DNA from: Serinus canaria
Taxonomy: Eukaryota; Chordata; Aves; Passeriformes; Fringillidae
Direction: 5' to 3'
DNA length: 64,000 bases
Assembly (NCBI RefSeq): GCF_022539315.1
Contig: NC_066333.1
Span: forward strand, 2,356,001-2,420,000
In this document: one piece after another, positions 44,926-54,850 of the stretch
Layout of the letters: each line of letters opens with the position of its first letter
Position numbering within the stretch: position 1 is the stretch's first letter
Translations under genes and position numbers: made by a program
The notes under the pieces: generated by a model
What the model was told of the DNA's origin: nothing
Database searches by the model: none
Seen by the model: the letters and a program-made list of their open reading frames with translations, nothing else

Positions 44926-46834
44926 TTTTGAACACTTCCACGGAAGGTGACAACAAAATCTGTGGCCAAAGTGTGAGGTTTTGCAGCAAACAGTGGGATA
45001 TCCCCCAATGCACAACTTCTGCTGGAGAAATATCAGGGAAACTCCATGCTCTCAGGCTTGGGAGTTTGAAAACTCTCAAAACCAAAGAAACCAAAGCACA
45101 AATGTGTTTATTTCTTGGAATAAAATACCTGTGGTTTCCAATGCTGGATCCAGGGCTGGGCAGTGCCCTGCAGGGGTGGGCTCCAGCCAGACACAGCTCC
45201 CCATTCCAGTGGGATGCTCCATTTTCTGTGAGCCCACCAGCTGCTAGTTTCATTTGGCCTTGAGCTCCATGTGTCTCACAAAACCCTCTTAAAACAACTT
45301 CCAGAAATGCTTTTATTCTGAGGATGTTCTGACTTGAATGCATCCCCCCTCTAAATGACCCTTTTACAGCACAGCCTGAGCAGCCAAAGGGAAGCAGAGT
45401 TGTTTTCTCCCTGCTATCACAATCAAGTTGTTGGTATAAAATGTGGCTGAGAAGTGAATCCATAATGTTCCTGGCCATGTAAGGAAACTGCTATTACCAG
45501 GAGGAAAATGCAGGTAATAACTCTATGGGTTTTTCTCCACTGGAACTGTAATTAATGTGGAAGCTGTGCACTAAGTGCAGAGAGAAATACAGACTGCACA
45601 GCAGTGAAAATGCATCTCATTAACACAGAAACTACTGTATCGTCCAAATGCATTATGTTCAGCAAGGAAAAGCTGTGTAATTGAATTCCCACCAAAGCAC
45701 AGTTCATCTGCATCAAACAGCACCGTGCTCATCCTGCAGCTCCTTCAGGCTGCTGCTGGAAATGAGGATTAATTAGGATACCTGCTCCTTACTCAGGGAG
45801 CAGGCACAGAGAGGCTCTGCTCAAACCCCAGCAGGCAGAGCAGGGTGACTCCAAAGATCCTTCTTACACTCAGGATGCACCAAAACATCAACATTCTTTT
45901 GTCCGTGCAGAAAATGCTGGTAAAAAACCCCAACAATTCACAGGAAGGCACCTCTGCTGCATAAATACTTCAGTAATAATTAATAAGTGATTTATGGAAT
46001 TGGTTTTGAATTATTCTAGGCTGGATTGGCTCGAGTGGCAGGGATGTGTATAAATCATTCTGTGCACAGCACCTCCCAATCCTAACATGCAGCTAATGAA
46101 CCCTCTGGAGCTGAACACGCTCCTCCTTCAGGAAGAACCCACTGATCCGCAGCATTTTAATGAGTAAATTATTATTAATTTAAATAAATACATTAATAAC
46201 TCCCAAATACAGCAGAGGGGAGAGTTTGGAAAGGGGTAGGAGGCATCCAGACAGAAACAGCAGAGAGGGTTTGGAGATTTGGAGTGGGAAATCTGTGCTT
46301 TCACTGAATAGTCTTTCAGTCAGATCCCAGTGGGACTAATCCATCTCTTTGATACAGAATCCCCCATGCATGAGCCCTGGCACTGGGGTGTGTAAGGGCA
46401 GCAGGAGCTTGTTAAATGCATTTTAGCTCATCATCATCATCTTCATTATGTATTCTCCCTTTTCCTCCCCTGTCCCATGTTCACCAGAGCCCCAGCACAC
46501 AGCTCTCCAGCATCCCACCAGCACAACTTCCAGGCTGAGAAAGCCCTGCAAAGCCAAACCCCAGAGTTCTTCCAGGCAGAGGCATCTTGGGGCAGAGCAG
46601 CACACAGGGAGGAGGTCACCCCATCTCATACTATGATTTTCCTCCATGCTCACCCCAGACTCTGGCTCCCAGTTCCCCACAGTGAGAGGAGCTCAGCCCC
46701 CTCAGCATCCCCTTTGGGTGTCATTTTGGCCTGGAAGGGAGGCAGTGAGAGCAATCCATCACACTCAACCTTTGGAAAACCAGCTGGGATATCATTTTAA
46801 GCTGCTACTTGGGTGAATTTTACTCACTGGAGCT
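44926..46834. other. non-repetitive stretch; candidate conserved non-coding segment near 45480-46200
   Basis: No exon or repeat is recognised over 1.9 kb, which is unusually long for this window. Between 45480 and 46200 the sequence is AT-rich, with CTGTAATTAATGTGG, AATGCATCTCATTAAC and GAGGATTAATTAGGAT. These look like enhancer-type conserved DNA (inference). Confidence 0.3.
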
Positions 46835-46840
46835 GTCAGG

Positions 46841-47468
46841 TGTGAAAAACACTAATCACTTGTTTTAAAATGTTTAAAGTTTAATCGTAATAAAATGATT
46901 ATAAAAATAGTAATACAAATTAGAGCAATAAGAATTTGGACAATTAGAGTTAGGACAATAAAGGACAATAAAAGCAAATAATTACAAACGTTTGGATGCT
47001 TTCATCTTGAAAGCATAACTTGCTAACAGAGGATTAACCCTTTAAAGCAATCCCCTGTTGCATATTCATACACCTCATACATGATTCAAAACCTCTTTAA
47101 ACAAAGGGTGTTCTCTGGTTATTGTCAACTTCTCCCCCTTAATCTTGTTGGCACATCAAAGACGAAAAGGAGGTGGAAGGAGTTTGGTCTTTTCCAATAA
47201 GGAGGCAATAATTCTCTCTTTTGGGATCTTAGTGTCTTGTTGCTGTTATCTCTGTGTGAAGAATTTCTTGATTATCTCATCTCTTTCTTGAGCTAGTTAA
47301 AAAGAATCTTACATAGCATAGTTTGTATTTTAACATTATGTTACAACCTAAAACTATATTTAACACACTACTTAAGGGAATTAATACAGTATAACTTTCT
47401 AATATAACACATATAATATTCATTTTAATATTTGCAAAAAGCCAATCATATAAAATGCATTTTTCACA
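46841..47468 (-). mobile_element. LTR, family D relative
   Basis: The element has mirror-image ends, TGTGAAAAAC at 46841 and TTTTTCACA ending at 47468, and is strongly AT-rich. Read on the minus strand its start lines up loosely with the family D element at 3296. Flanks TCAGG and CCAGA share only CAG, so the target duplication is weak. Confidence 0.6.
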
Positions 47469-47820
47469 CCAGAGATGCTGAGCTCTGGTTCATTCTGGCT
47501 CCCTAAATGTGTGGGACATGATCCCATCACTGCCAGCTCCTCACTGTGCTCACCAGTGCCTCAGCTCCCATGCAGCCTGGCACATCCCATTACTCCCCAT
47601 GCTTCAAATCCCATTATTCAGCTCTAACGAGGAAATAATTTTAATTAAGGAAATTAAAAATGTATTTGCTTTGGAATTTTAAGTAGGTGATAATTTGAAG
47701 GCATGAAAAAGAGCCCTGCAGCCTATTTGTGTCAGGAGCAGCAGGGGATGGGGATGGAGGAGGGGAAGGGCCCTCTGCATCCCCTGGGGAGCAAAGACCG
47801 GGCACAAAGGCAGGACCAGC
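47469..47820. other. non-repetitive stretch, no feature seen
   Basis: Short unassigned segment between two LTR-like elements. Confidence 0.3.
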
Positions 47821-48300
47821 TGTGAGAAACAACTGCTCACTTTGAAAATTTAAAGAGGTTTATTAAACCTTGACAAAAATACAACAAAGGACGAGGTAAG
47901 GAAAAAGCTGCAGCTCTGGGAACTGCCCAAGTGCACACCACGTGGCTGGTTCATCTTCAAGCTGGATGCTCAGACTTTGATACCCCTGGGGCTGCATCAG
48001 CCAGCCCTGGCCCCTCCCAGGGTCTGTCAGTCAGCTCTTCTTTGCCATTTACCAGTGCAGAATGCTTTCTTGGCACTGGGTTGGAGATCAGGTGTTGCCA
48101 TGCTCACTCCCTGAGCTTTTCCATGCCCAGCTGCCCCATGCCAGGGGCACATGTGCACCCCTTCTTTTACCTGTCCTGGACAGCCCCGGCTGTCTGATGG
48201 TCACAGTGCAGGGGGAAAGGGAACTGTGGGGAGAACAGAGGACATCTAAACTACAACAACATAACTGTGCATCATTAAAGCTTTTCTTCATATTCACACA
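47821..48300 (-). mobile_element. probable LTR, family H
   Basis: Read on the minus strand it starts TGTGTGAATATGAAG and ends GTTTCTCACA, with AATAAA about 45 bp before the end. Right of it (48301-48445) lies further unassigned sequence that could be internal to the same retrovirus. No target duplication or second copy is seen. Confidence 0.45.
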
Positions 48301-48449
48301 GTAGTTATCCCTTAATTGCCAGAGCCAATATCTCATTATCCATCTATACCACAGCAAAAGGCAGAGCCACCCCCCAGCTAAGGAGGGCCCCTGCTGACTG
48401 TTCCAGAGGGGGGGTGGAGCCAGTCGCCAGTCGGGCTCAGCACAAAAGG

Positions 48450-48700
48450 AGTAGGCCTTGAGTTGCACCAGGAGAGCTTTAGGTTGGATGTTAGGGAAAA
48501 TTTCTTCATGGAAAGGGCTGTCAAACATTGGCACAGCTGCCCAGGACAGTGGTAGAGTCTCCATCCCTGGAGGAATTTCAAACCCCAGTGCATGTGACGC
48601 TTGGGAACATGGTTTAGTGGTGGGCCTGGCAGTGCTGGGAGAACAGCTGGTAGTCAATGATCAGAGAGGGCTTTTCCAACCTTAATGATTCTACAGATCT
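48450..48700 (+). repeat. CR1 LINE 3'-end fragment
   Basis: GGTTGGATGTTAGGGAAAAT, TTCTTCATGGAAAGGGC, CATCCCTGGAGGAATTTCAA and CTTTTCCAACCTTAATGATT in order, sense orientation. Confidence 0.9.
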
Positions 48701-50439
48701 ATGAAAAGCAGAAAAGAAGGTGTTGGAAAGTCCTTCAGAGAAGCTCTGAAGCCATGAGGCCACAAGGAGGGATGAGAATATTCCCAAACTGTCCCAGATC
48801 CCCGTGGGCTGCGGAGGCCTCTGTGTCCTCATCTGGAGGTGCCAGGTCCTGCCTCCATTCCCTCCTCCACTTGTTGCTGGTCTCCAGCACCACAAGACTC
48901 CATCATCACTGTCCCAGGCTTTCCACAGGTGCCACCAACCCACTGGGACCTCAGCTGAGTGGCAGTGCCACGGGGAGGTGGCTTTTGGCCAGAAGGAAGG
49001 AGATGCTTCTCATTTTGTGCCCTTGCAGCAGAGACAGCCCAGAGAAGGCTGCAATGCAAAGCTCAGCTTAATGCAGCTGGGTAAGAGTCCTATCAAAACA
49101 GCAGCTAATTAGTTAAGTAATACCCAGCGTTATTAGTGCTGTAGCTCTGCCATCACCCATGTATTTATAATAATAGTGTTCCCACTGTAATAGCATTAAT
49201 CATAATGGATTTACTAAGAAATTAAGGGGGAAGGGATATTATCTCCCTCGGGAATAGCACTTGACAGCAGCCCTGCTTAGTGTGTGGATTTGGATTGCTT
49301 TAATTCTCAATGTCTCACTCATTAATCTGCTTTTCCAAGAGCCCCTCACAAACACCCCTCTGGGAGTGCAAGCACAGGAGGAAGGACAAGCAGAGCCAGG
49401 AGAGGGGGCTCAGGCAGAGCAGCCCCAGGGAATCCTGGCAGAGGGTCAGCACAGCCACCAGGGTTTCCTCCAGGGGTGTGAGGGCACGCTCCTCTCCTGC
49501 CTTGGTGAGCAGTGTCCACATCTTAGCATCAGCTTTTTCCCCAGCCAGTCTGCTATTCTCAGCTCCATGCTTAAAAGACTCTTGTAGCTTTACCTGGGGA
49601 CCAAGGAATATTCAGCATCTCTTCCCAACATTTATAATGAGTACTCAAAGGTTTTAATAAAAACTTGTTTTCCCATAAGCCTTTCTTCTCATCAGGCTTC
49701 TGGTTCAGGACACTTGGACCAACAGCAGCTTGTCTGGGCCAGGGAATGCAGTGAGACACCCACAAGGCTCAGGCCCACCCCCCTCACCAGAACCCACCCA
49801 TGATCAGCACACTGAGCTTCCACCAGCAGCTCCTATCTGATAAAAATGAAAGCTTGATGTATCTCCTAAAAGTCAGATGATCTGAATAAAATTAAATTCT
49901 GATAAAAATCAAAGCTTGATAAAAATTAAAGCCTGAAGTCCAAAGTGACACGATGATTTTTACCAGGAGTTCAGCTTTCTTTGAACAGTTTATGGCTGTA
50001 TGTAAGACAGACATTTTATCACAACTTGCATTAAACCCCTCTGATGCCTTGCCTGGGAGAGTGGGAATGCCCTGGAAGATGTTCAACTGCCAGCAGGAAA
50101 ACAAGCTGGAGGAAAAATGTTCCCAAACTTCAGAAAGCCCTGGAGCCCTTGGAGCTGGTGTCCCCAACACGGGCATCTGGCTGTCCCCAGCGTGGCCTCC
50201 AAGGAAACAGGGGCTTGCACAGCTGATGAGTACCTGGATTTATTGTGCCTATCCTTTGCATCACACAAAGGGCCCAAGGACACCTGGTTCATTTTTTCAC
50301 CCCAAGTTCTTAATACACAAATAAGCACATTTCCCCCTGTTCTTTGCCCATTTAAAATTTTTTTCTACTTAAGGAGAGGGCTGGGCCGAGATTCATGAGT
50401 GCCCAGGGACACCCCCATGCCCTCCCCGAGCCAGGCAGG
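48701..50439. other. non-repetitive stretch with a small diverged tandem repeat
   Basis: No gene recognised. At 49839-49936 a TGATAAAAATNAAAGCTTGAT unit occurs about three times. About 49110-49260 is AT-rich and repeat-free, a possible conserved element. Confidence 0.35.
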
Positions 50440-50630
50440 CCGCAGTGAGGCCTCCTCAGGGCCTTCTCTCCTCCCAGCTGAGCAACCCCAACTCTCTCAG
50501 CCTTTCCTCAGAGCAGAGGGGCTCCAGCCCCTGCAGCATCTCTGGGGCCTCCTCTGCACTCCCTCCAACAGCTCCAGGTGCTTCCCATGCTCAGGACCCC
50601 AGAGCTGAGCAGGGATGAGCCCGGGAGGGG
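50440..50630 (-). repeat. CR1 LINE fragment
   Basis: CAGCTGAGCAACCCCAACTC, CTCAGCCTTTCCTCAGAGCA and GGGGCTCCAGCCCCTGCAGC are reverse-orientation CR1 blocks from upstream of the 3' end. Confidence 0.85.
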
Positions 50631-50866
50631 CTGCAGCTTCATGGGCACCAGTGGGGAATTTTGTGTTATCCCTAGAGAGGAACTAAGCATGCTTGGATGC
50701 TGAGGGATAAAATGAAAGGAATGAATGTGCTGGGCAGTCCTGCTGCCAGCAGCAGTTCCTTGTGGATGCTGAAGGGATCTGGCAGGAGCAGATCCCATGG
50801 TTCCCCTTGTCACAGCCCCCAGCCCAGAGCGGCTGCAATGGGCGGAAGGGCTGGGCTGTGGTGGGT

Positions 50867-51541
50867 CCAGGCCCAGCTCAGAGCTCCCTGGGCTGTGGCT
50901 CCATGCCCAGCTCAGAGCTCCCTGTGCTGTGGCTCCATGCCCAGCTCAGAGCTCCCTGTGCTGTGGCTCCATGCCCAGCTCAGAGCTCCCTGGGCTGTGG
51001 CTCCAGGCCCAGCTCAGAGCTCCCTGGGCTGTGGGTCCATGCCCAGCTCAGAGCTCCCTGTGCTGTGGCTCCAGGCCCAGCTCAGAGCTCCCTGTGCTGT
51101 GGCTCCAGGCCCAGCTCAGAGCTCCCTGGGCTGTGGCTCCAGGCCCAGCTCAGAGCTCCCTGTGCTGTGGCTCCATGCCCAGCTCAGAGCTCCCTGGGCT
51201 GTGGCTCCATGCCCAGCTCAGAGCCCCCTGTGCTGTGGCTCCATGCCCAGCTCAGAGCTCCCTGTGCTGTGGCTCCAGGCCCAGCTCAGAGCCCCCTGTG
51301 CTGTGGCTCCATGCCCAGCTCAGAGCTCCCTGTGCTGTGGCTCCAGGCCCAGCTCAGAGCTCCCTGTGCTGTGACTCCATGCCCAGCTCAGAGCTCCCTG
51401 GGCTGTGGGTCCATGCCCAGCTCAGAGCCCCCTGGGCTGTGGCTCCAGGCCCAGCTCAGAGCCCCCTGTGCTGTGGCTCCAGGCCCAGCTCAGAGCTCCC
51501 TGTGCTGTGGCTCCATGCTCAGCCCAGCTCAGAGCCCCCTG
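50867..51541. repeat. 34-bp minisatellite, about 20 units
   Basis: The unit, GCTGTGGCTCCATGCCCAGC followed by TCAGAGCTCCCTGT, is repeated about 20 times; units vary mainly at ATG/AGG, TGT/TGG and AGCT/AGCC. It is unrelated in sequence to the 34-bp unit of LTR family B. Because 34 is not a multiple of three, all three plus frames stay open and give spurious frames of 225-336 codons. Confidence 0.95.
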
Positions 51542-52079
51542 TGCTCCCACAAGTACAGGCTCCAGAGCAAACCCTGCCCATGGGGACACAGCAGCCGTGC
51601 CATGCTGGCTCCCTGTAGCACCCTGGGGTGCCCACACAACCCAGATTTTCCCCAAGGTTTCCTGGAGCCTGAGCCCAAGCCAGAGGCCCTGGTACTAAGA
51701 CTCCCTTCTGGCTCCAGCCCCTCAGTGTGCCCAGGAGCAGGGGGTGCCCACAGCCCAGCGCAGCCTTGGTGACACTGGGGATACCCAGGGAGGAGCCGTG
51801 GCTGAGGCTCTGCAGGACCATGCAGGCTCAGCCCTGCTCCCCCATGGGCTCCCATGGACCTGGGCCCGCTGGGGTTTTGCCCAACAACTGCAGGGGCAGA
51901 GGGACCTCCGTCAGTGGGACCCCCTGTGCACAGGGACCCCTAGCCCGGGGTGGCCATGCCAGCACCCCAAGGGACCTCCAGCCCCAGGAACCCAGAGAAA
52001 GTGGAAACCACAACTCTGCAAACGCTGCTTGTGCCCAAAGCAAATGCAAAGAGAGCTGAGGCCTGACAAACAAGGACAA
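51542..52079. other. non-repetitive GC-rich stretch
   Basis: No feature supported. It lies just downstream of the poly(A) site of the putative minus-strand gene. Confidence 0.3.
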
Positions 52080-52081
52080 TG

Positions 52082-52234
52082 TATTTACAGAACAGCAGCA
52101 ACAGCAACAAACTACAGAATGTAGTTTATGCTGTTTATTTACAATACATTATAAGAATTTTTATAACAACAACAATCTATGAAGTATATTTACAGTAAAA
52201 GGATCTATATAGCAATCTAAGAAATGTATTTACA
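52082..52234 (-). promoter_or_regulatory. four Pumilio-type motifs (TGTAAATA) in a 3' UTR
   Basis: On the minus strand TGTAAATA occurs at 52082-52089, 52136-52143, 52187-52194 and 52227-52234. It is a perfect match to the Pumilio consensus UGUANAUA. Three are upstream of, or overlap, the poly(A) signal; the first-listed one lies beyond the likely cleavage point. Confidence 0.5.
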
Positions 52235-52643
52235 GAAGAACCTAACTACAGCTTATAGAACATGTATACAGAAGGGACTGTGTCCATCACCTCTGTCAGT
52301 TCTGGAAGAAAGGGAAGCAGCACGAGGCCATTCCAGCCTGGCCCTGAGGGCTGTTCCCTGTGTCCCCAGGCTGGCACACGCTGGCACAGTGGGACTCTGC
52401 TGCCAGCACTGAGCCCAGCTGGGCTGGGAGGCGGGCCCCAGGCACTGGGACGGGGCTGGTGTGGCCCAAAGCAAGCACAGGGCAGGCCGGGTGGTGTTTG
52501 TGCCACCACAAGCCAGAGCCCCCTGGGCACCGTGTCCCTGAGCAGGGCCACCCAGCCCAGCCCCAGCCTGGCAGCAGGGGACTCACCCTGCCTGTGGGCA
52601 GGGCATGGCCAGCACCTGCCTGTGCTGCTGCTGGGCTCCATCT
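52115..52643 (-). other. putative 3' UTR of the acidic-tail gene
   Basis: From the stop codon at 52644 the minus strand runs about 530 bp through GC-rich and then AU-rich sequence to AATAAA at 52134-52139, followed by a GT-rich stretch as expected after a cleavage site. A strong-looking GTGAGT donor and a pyrimidine-rich acceptor (TTTCTTCCAG) also lie inside, so a spliced alternative end is possible. Confidence 0.4.
52134..52139 (-). terminator. poly(A) signal AATAAA
   Basis: Minus-strand AATAAA, with the GT-rich TGTAGTTTGTTGCTGTTGCT stretch 10-30 bp downstream. It fits the end of the putative acidic-tail transcript. Confidence 0.5.
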
Positions 52644-52847
52644 TCATCCCAGGACCATGGGCTCCTCCTCATCTTCCTCATCGACCTCCATGTCCTCCAT
52701 TTCTTCCTCCACATCAACCTCCATCATCTCCTCCAGCTCCTCTACCTCATCAACCTCCATCTCTTCTACAGTGTCTTCTTCATCTACTTCCATACTCTCT
52801 TCACTATCCATATTCACTTCCATGTCCTCTTGGGTGTGTCTACCAGG
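52644..52847 (-). CDS. putative last coding exon, acidic protein tail, unrecognised
   Basis: The minus-strand frame 52847-52644 encodes 67 residues and a stop. From residue 7 on it is dominated by Glu, Asp, Met and Val, with five repeats of MEVD type (MEVN, MEVD four times) and the end EEPMVLG. The repeats differ almost only at third codon positions (GAA GTG, GAA GTA, GAG GTT, GAG GTC), which a selected protein shows and a simple repeat does not. An AG acceptor (CTTCCTGATATAG) lies directly upstream; an in-frame TAG overlaps it, so upstream coding must come by splicing. The opposite strand gives a serine-rich frame that I regard as its shadow. I do not recognise the protein. Acidic tails of this kind occur in histone chaperones and nuclear proteins, but no function can be given. 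It could also be a decayed exon. Confidence 0.45.
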   Translation of the reverse strand, partial: PGRHTQEDMEVNMDSEESMEVDEEDTVEEMEVDEVEELEEMMEVDVEEEMEDMEVDEEDEEEPMVLG

Positions 52848-53594
52848 CTATATCAGGAAGATGCCTCAGAGGGAGTCTCTGTTCCACACCAGCACCACTT
52901 TGCTCCAGCCTGCCCAGGCTGTCAGGGGGTACCCCCCTCCCTGGACTGGCATTGTATCTTCACTGGGACAGGAGTGCACATTTTTCATCAGTGATTTGCA
53001 GGAAATGAGCTTTGGAAGAGGCAGAGATTGAATTGTCCTGGGATGGGAAATGGCTCCGTTTTGGGAAAGGGAAGTCGAGCAAACTGCTGCGGGACCATGG
53101 TGTTCCCCTGCAGGCAGCTCGTGGGGAGTGTCCAGGCTCTGCTGCCCACAGGGTGTGGTGCTGGGAGCACAGCAGCAGGCAGGCAAAGAGGGAGGTCAGC
53201 CCAATCCCTTGGCTTTTGACTTTGTTGCCTACTCAAGAGTAAAGTCAAAAGACTTGATGTTTTCTGGGGCTGTGAGAGGCCCTGTCTTGGTGTGGGCAGA
53301 GCAGCCTCTCCCTGGGACTTCTCTCTGAGTTCTGTTACACTGTTCCAGTGTTCCTTTGGTGGCCTCCTGCCTGTCCTCAGCACCCACCCTGGACTGCTCC
53401 CCACCCTCCCAAAGCTTCTCAGCGGCTCCTGGCTGGAAATGCCAGCAGCCGTCAAAGCCTCTACTCTGCAGGGCTGATTCCCTGGGGATTTTGTCGCTTA
53501 GACAAGACCAGAGGAGCAGAGCAAAGTCAATGAGGGTCCTGTTTTACTCTCTCTCTCACGGTGGGGCGCAGGATATTTGTAAACTCTTACTAAG
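52848..53594. other. possible intron of the minus-strand gene
   Basis: It lies between the acidic exon and the CpG island. No coding sequence recognised. GTGAGA and GTAAGA donor-like sites occur on the minus strand near 53560-53600, at the island edge. Confidence 0.3.
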
Positions 53595-54375
53595 GAAACT
53601 GCAAACCCTGTGGAAGCTGCGGGCCGAGTGCCCCGGAGGGGTGGGAGCGGAGCAGAGGTAGCAGCAGGGTTTGGTGCTGGCTCAGCCGGAGGTGCGGGGC
53701 CGGATCGGCTGCGGGTCCGCAGGCGGAGCGGGCAGGACGGGCCGGGGCAGGGGCCGTGGAGCGGAGCAGCCAAGGCAGGAGGGCTCCGGGTGCGCGGCCC
53801 GGGCTCTGCTCCCTGCGGCGAGGGCTGAGCGGGGCTGCAGGGAGGGCAGCGGCAGCGCAGCGGGCAGGGCTGGCAGGGCTGGCAGGGCTGCGGCAGCCGC
53901 GGAGCCTCCTGCGGGGCCGGCCGACCCCCGGGGATCCCCCGGAACGTCCAGCGGGACTGGCAGAGCCCTCGGCGATCCCCCGGAACCTCCAGCGTAACGG
54001 GCCGAGCCCCCGGGGCTGCCCCGGAGCCTCCAGCGCCGGCCAGGCCGAGACCCCGGAGCTGCCCCAGTGCTGCCGGCCCCCTGCTCCGAGCAGGGGCTGC
54101 CGGGGAGCTCCTGCCTGCCCCGGGGGTGCTCGGGGAGCGCCCGGGTGAAGCTGCCTGGCAAGGGGCCGAGTTCGGGCACTGCTGGGCCCCGGGCTCGTTG
54201 CGGAGCGGCCTCGGCTGCTGTGGGAGCCCGCAGCCCTGCCCTGCCCCAGCGCACCCGCCGGGTCTCGGTGCCAGCACCCAGCGCTCCCACAGCGACCCTG
54301 CGGCCACCGCGGGCACCGGCACCCGCGGCCCCTGTCCAGCACTGTCAGCGCTGGCCCCTCCACAGAAGTCCTAGG
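53595..54375 (-). promoter_or_regulatory. CpG island, probable promoter
   Basis: About 780 bp of very GC-rich sequence with many CpGs, in contrast to the rest of the window where CpG is rare. It contains a tandem CAGGGCTGG (53864-53890) and imperfect repeats of CCCCCGGAAC(G/C)TCCAGCG (53935-54035). Long open frames on both strands are due to lack of AT-rich stop codons. Strand is assigned because the acidic exon and CHMP4B both run on minus. About 8 kb separate it from the 3' end of CHMP4B; in vertebrates RALY follows CHMP4B in the same orientation, so RALY's promoter is one possibility. No RALY coding sequence is seen. Confidence 0.6.
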
Positions 54376-54397
54376 GCCACTCCACAGTGGGAGACAG

Positions 54398-54850
54398 GGA
54401 TTATAGAATGATCGAATCCTTGAATGGTTTGGCTTGGATGAGACCCTAAAGATCATCCCATTCCATACTCAGCACCCTCCCTGCAGACCAGGTTGCTCAG
54501 GGTCCCATTCAGCCTGATGCTGAATGCTCCCAGGGATGGGGCATCCATAGTTTGTGCCAATGTCTCACCAGCCACACTGGAAAAAAATCATCATCCTCCC
54601 CTCAGTTTTCAGCCATGCCCCCTTCTCCTCTCTCCACAGGCCCTGCTGAACACTCTGTCCCCATCTTTCCTTTGGGCCTGTCCTCAGCTGCTGTGAGGCC
54701 TCCCAGGCTCCCTTACCTCGTCTTTGCTGGCACTCCTTTCCCAGAGGCCACCTTCCTCAGAGTGTCTTTATGGCTTTTCTCTCCCTGCTGTCCCAGGCTA
54801 AAATCACCCTTCCATCTCCACAGCAGCTCCTCTCCATGTTTCCATAACCA
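54398..54850 (-). repeat. CR1 LINE 3'-end fragment
   Basis: TATAGAATGATCGAATCCTT, GAATGGTTTGGCTTGGATGA and GACCCTAAAGATCATCCCAT mark the CR1 tail in reverse; the match weakens after about 54620. Confidence 0.8.

Noticed and set aside
48088..48657. 189-codon minus-strand frame
   Set aside because: It runs across a CR1 fragment, unassigned sequence and a probable LTR; no domain is visible.
50762..51772. Overlapping plus-strand open frames of 225, 273 and 336 codons
   Set aside because: They are the three translations of a 34-bp tandem repeat; all frames are open because the unit has no stop in any frame.
52246..52647. 133-codon minus-strand frame starting at the stop of the acidic exon
   Set aside because: It lies in the putative 3' UTR in another frame. 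Its end, after a TTTCTTCCAG acceptor-like site, reads like protein, so a spliced alternative end was considered, but no good donor joins it to the acidic frame.
52360..53031. Serine-rich plus-strand frame of 223 codons
   Set aside because: It is the antisense of the acidic exon. Third-position variation fits selection on the minus-strand frame.
53498..54456. GC-rich frames of 200-288 codons on the minus strand
   Set aside because: Frames stay open because CpG-island sequence lacks AT-rich stop codons; composition is Pro/Ala/Arg/Gly without motif.
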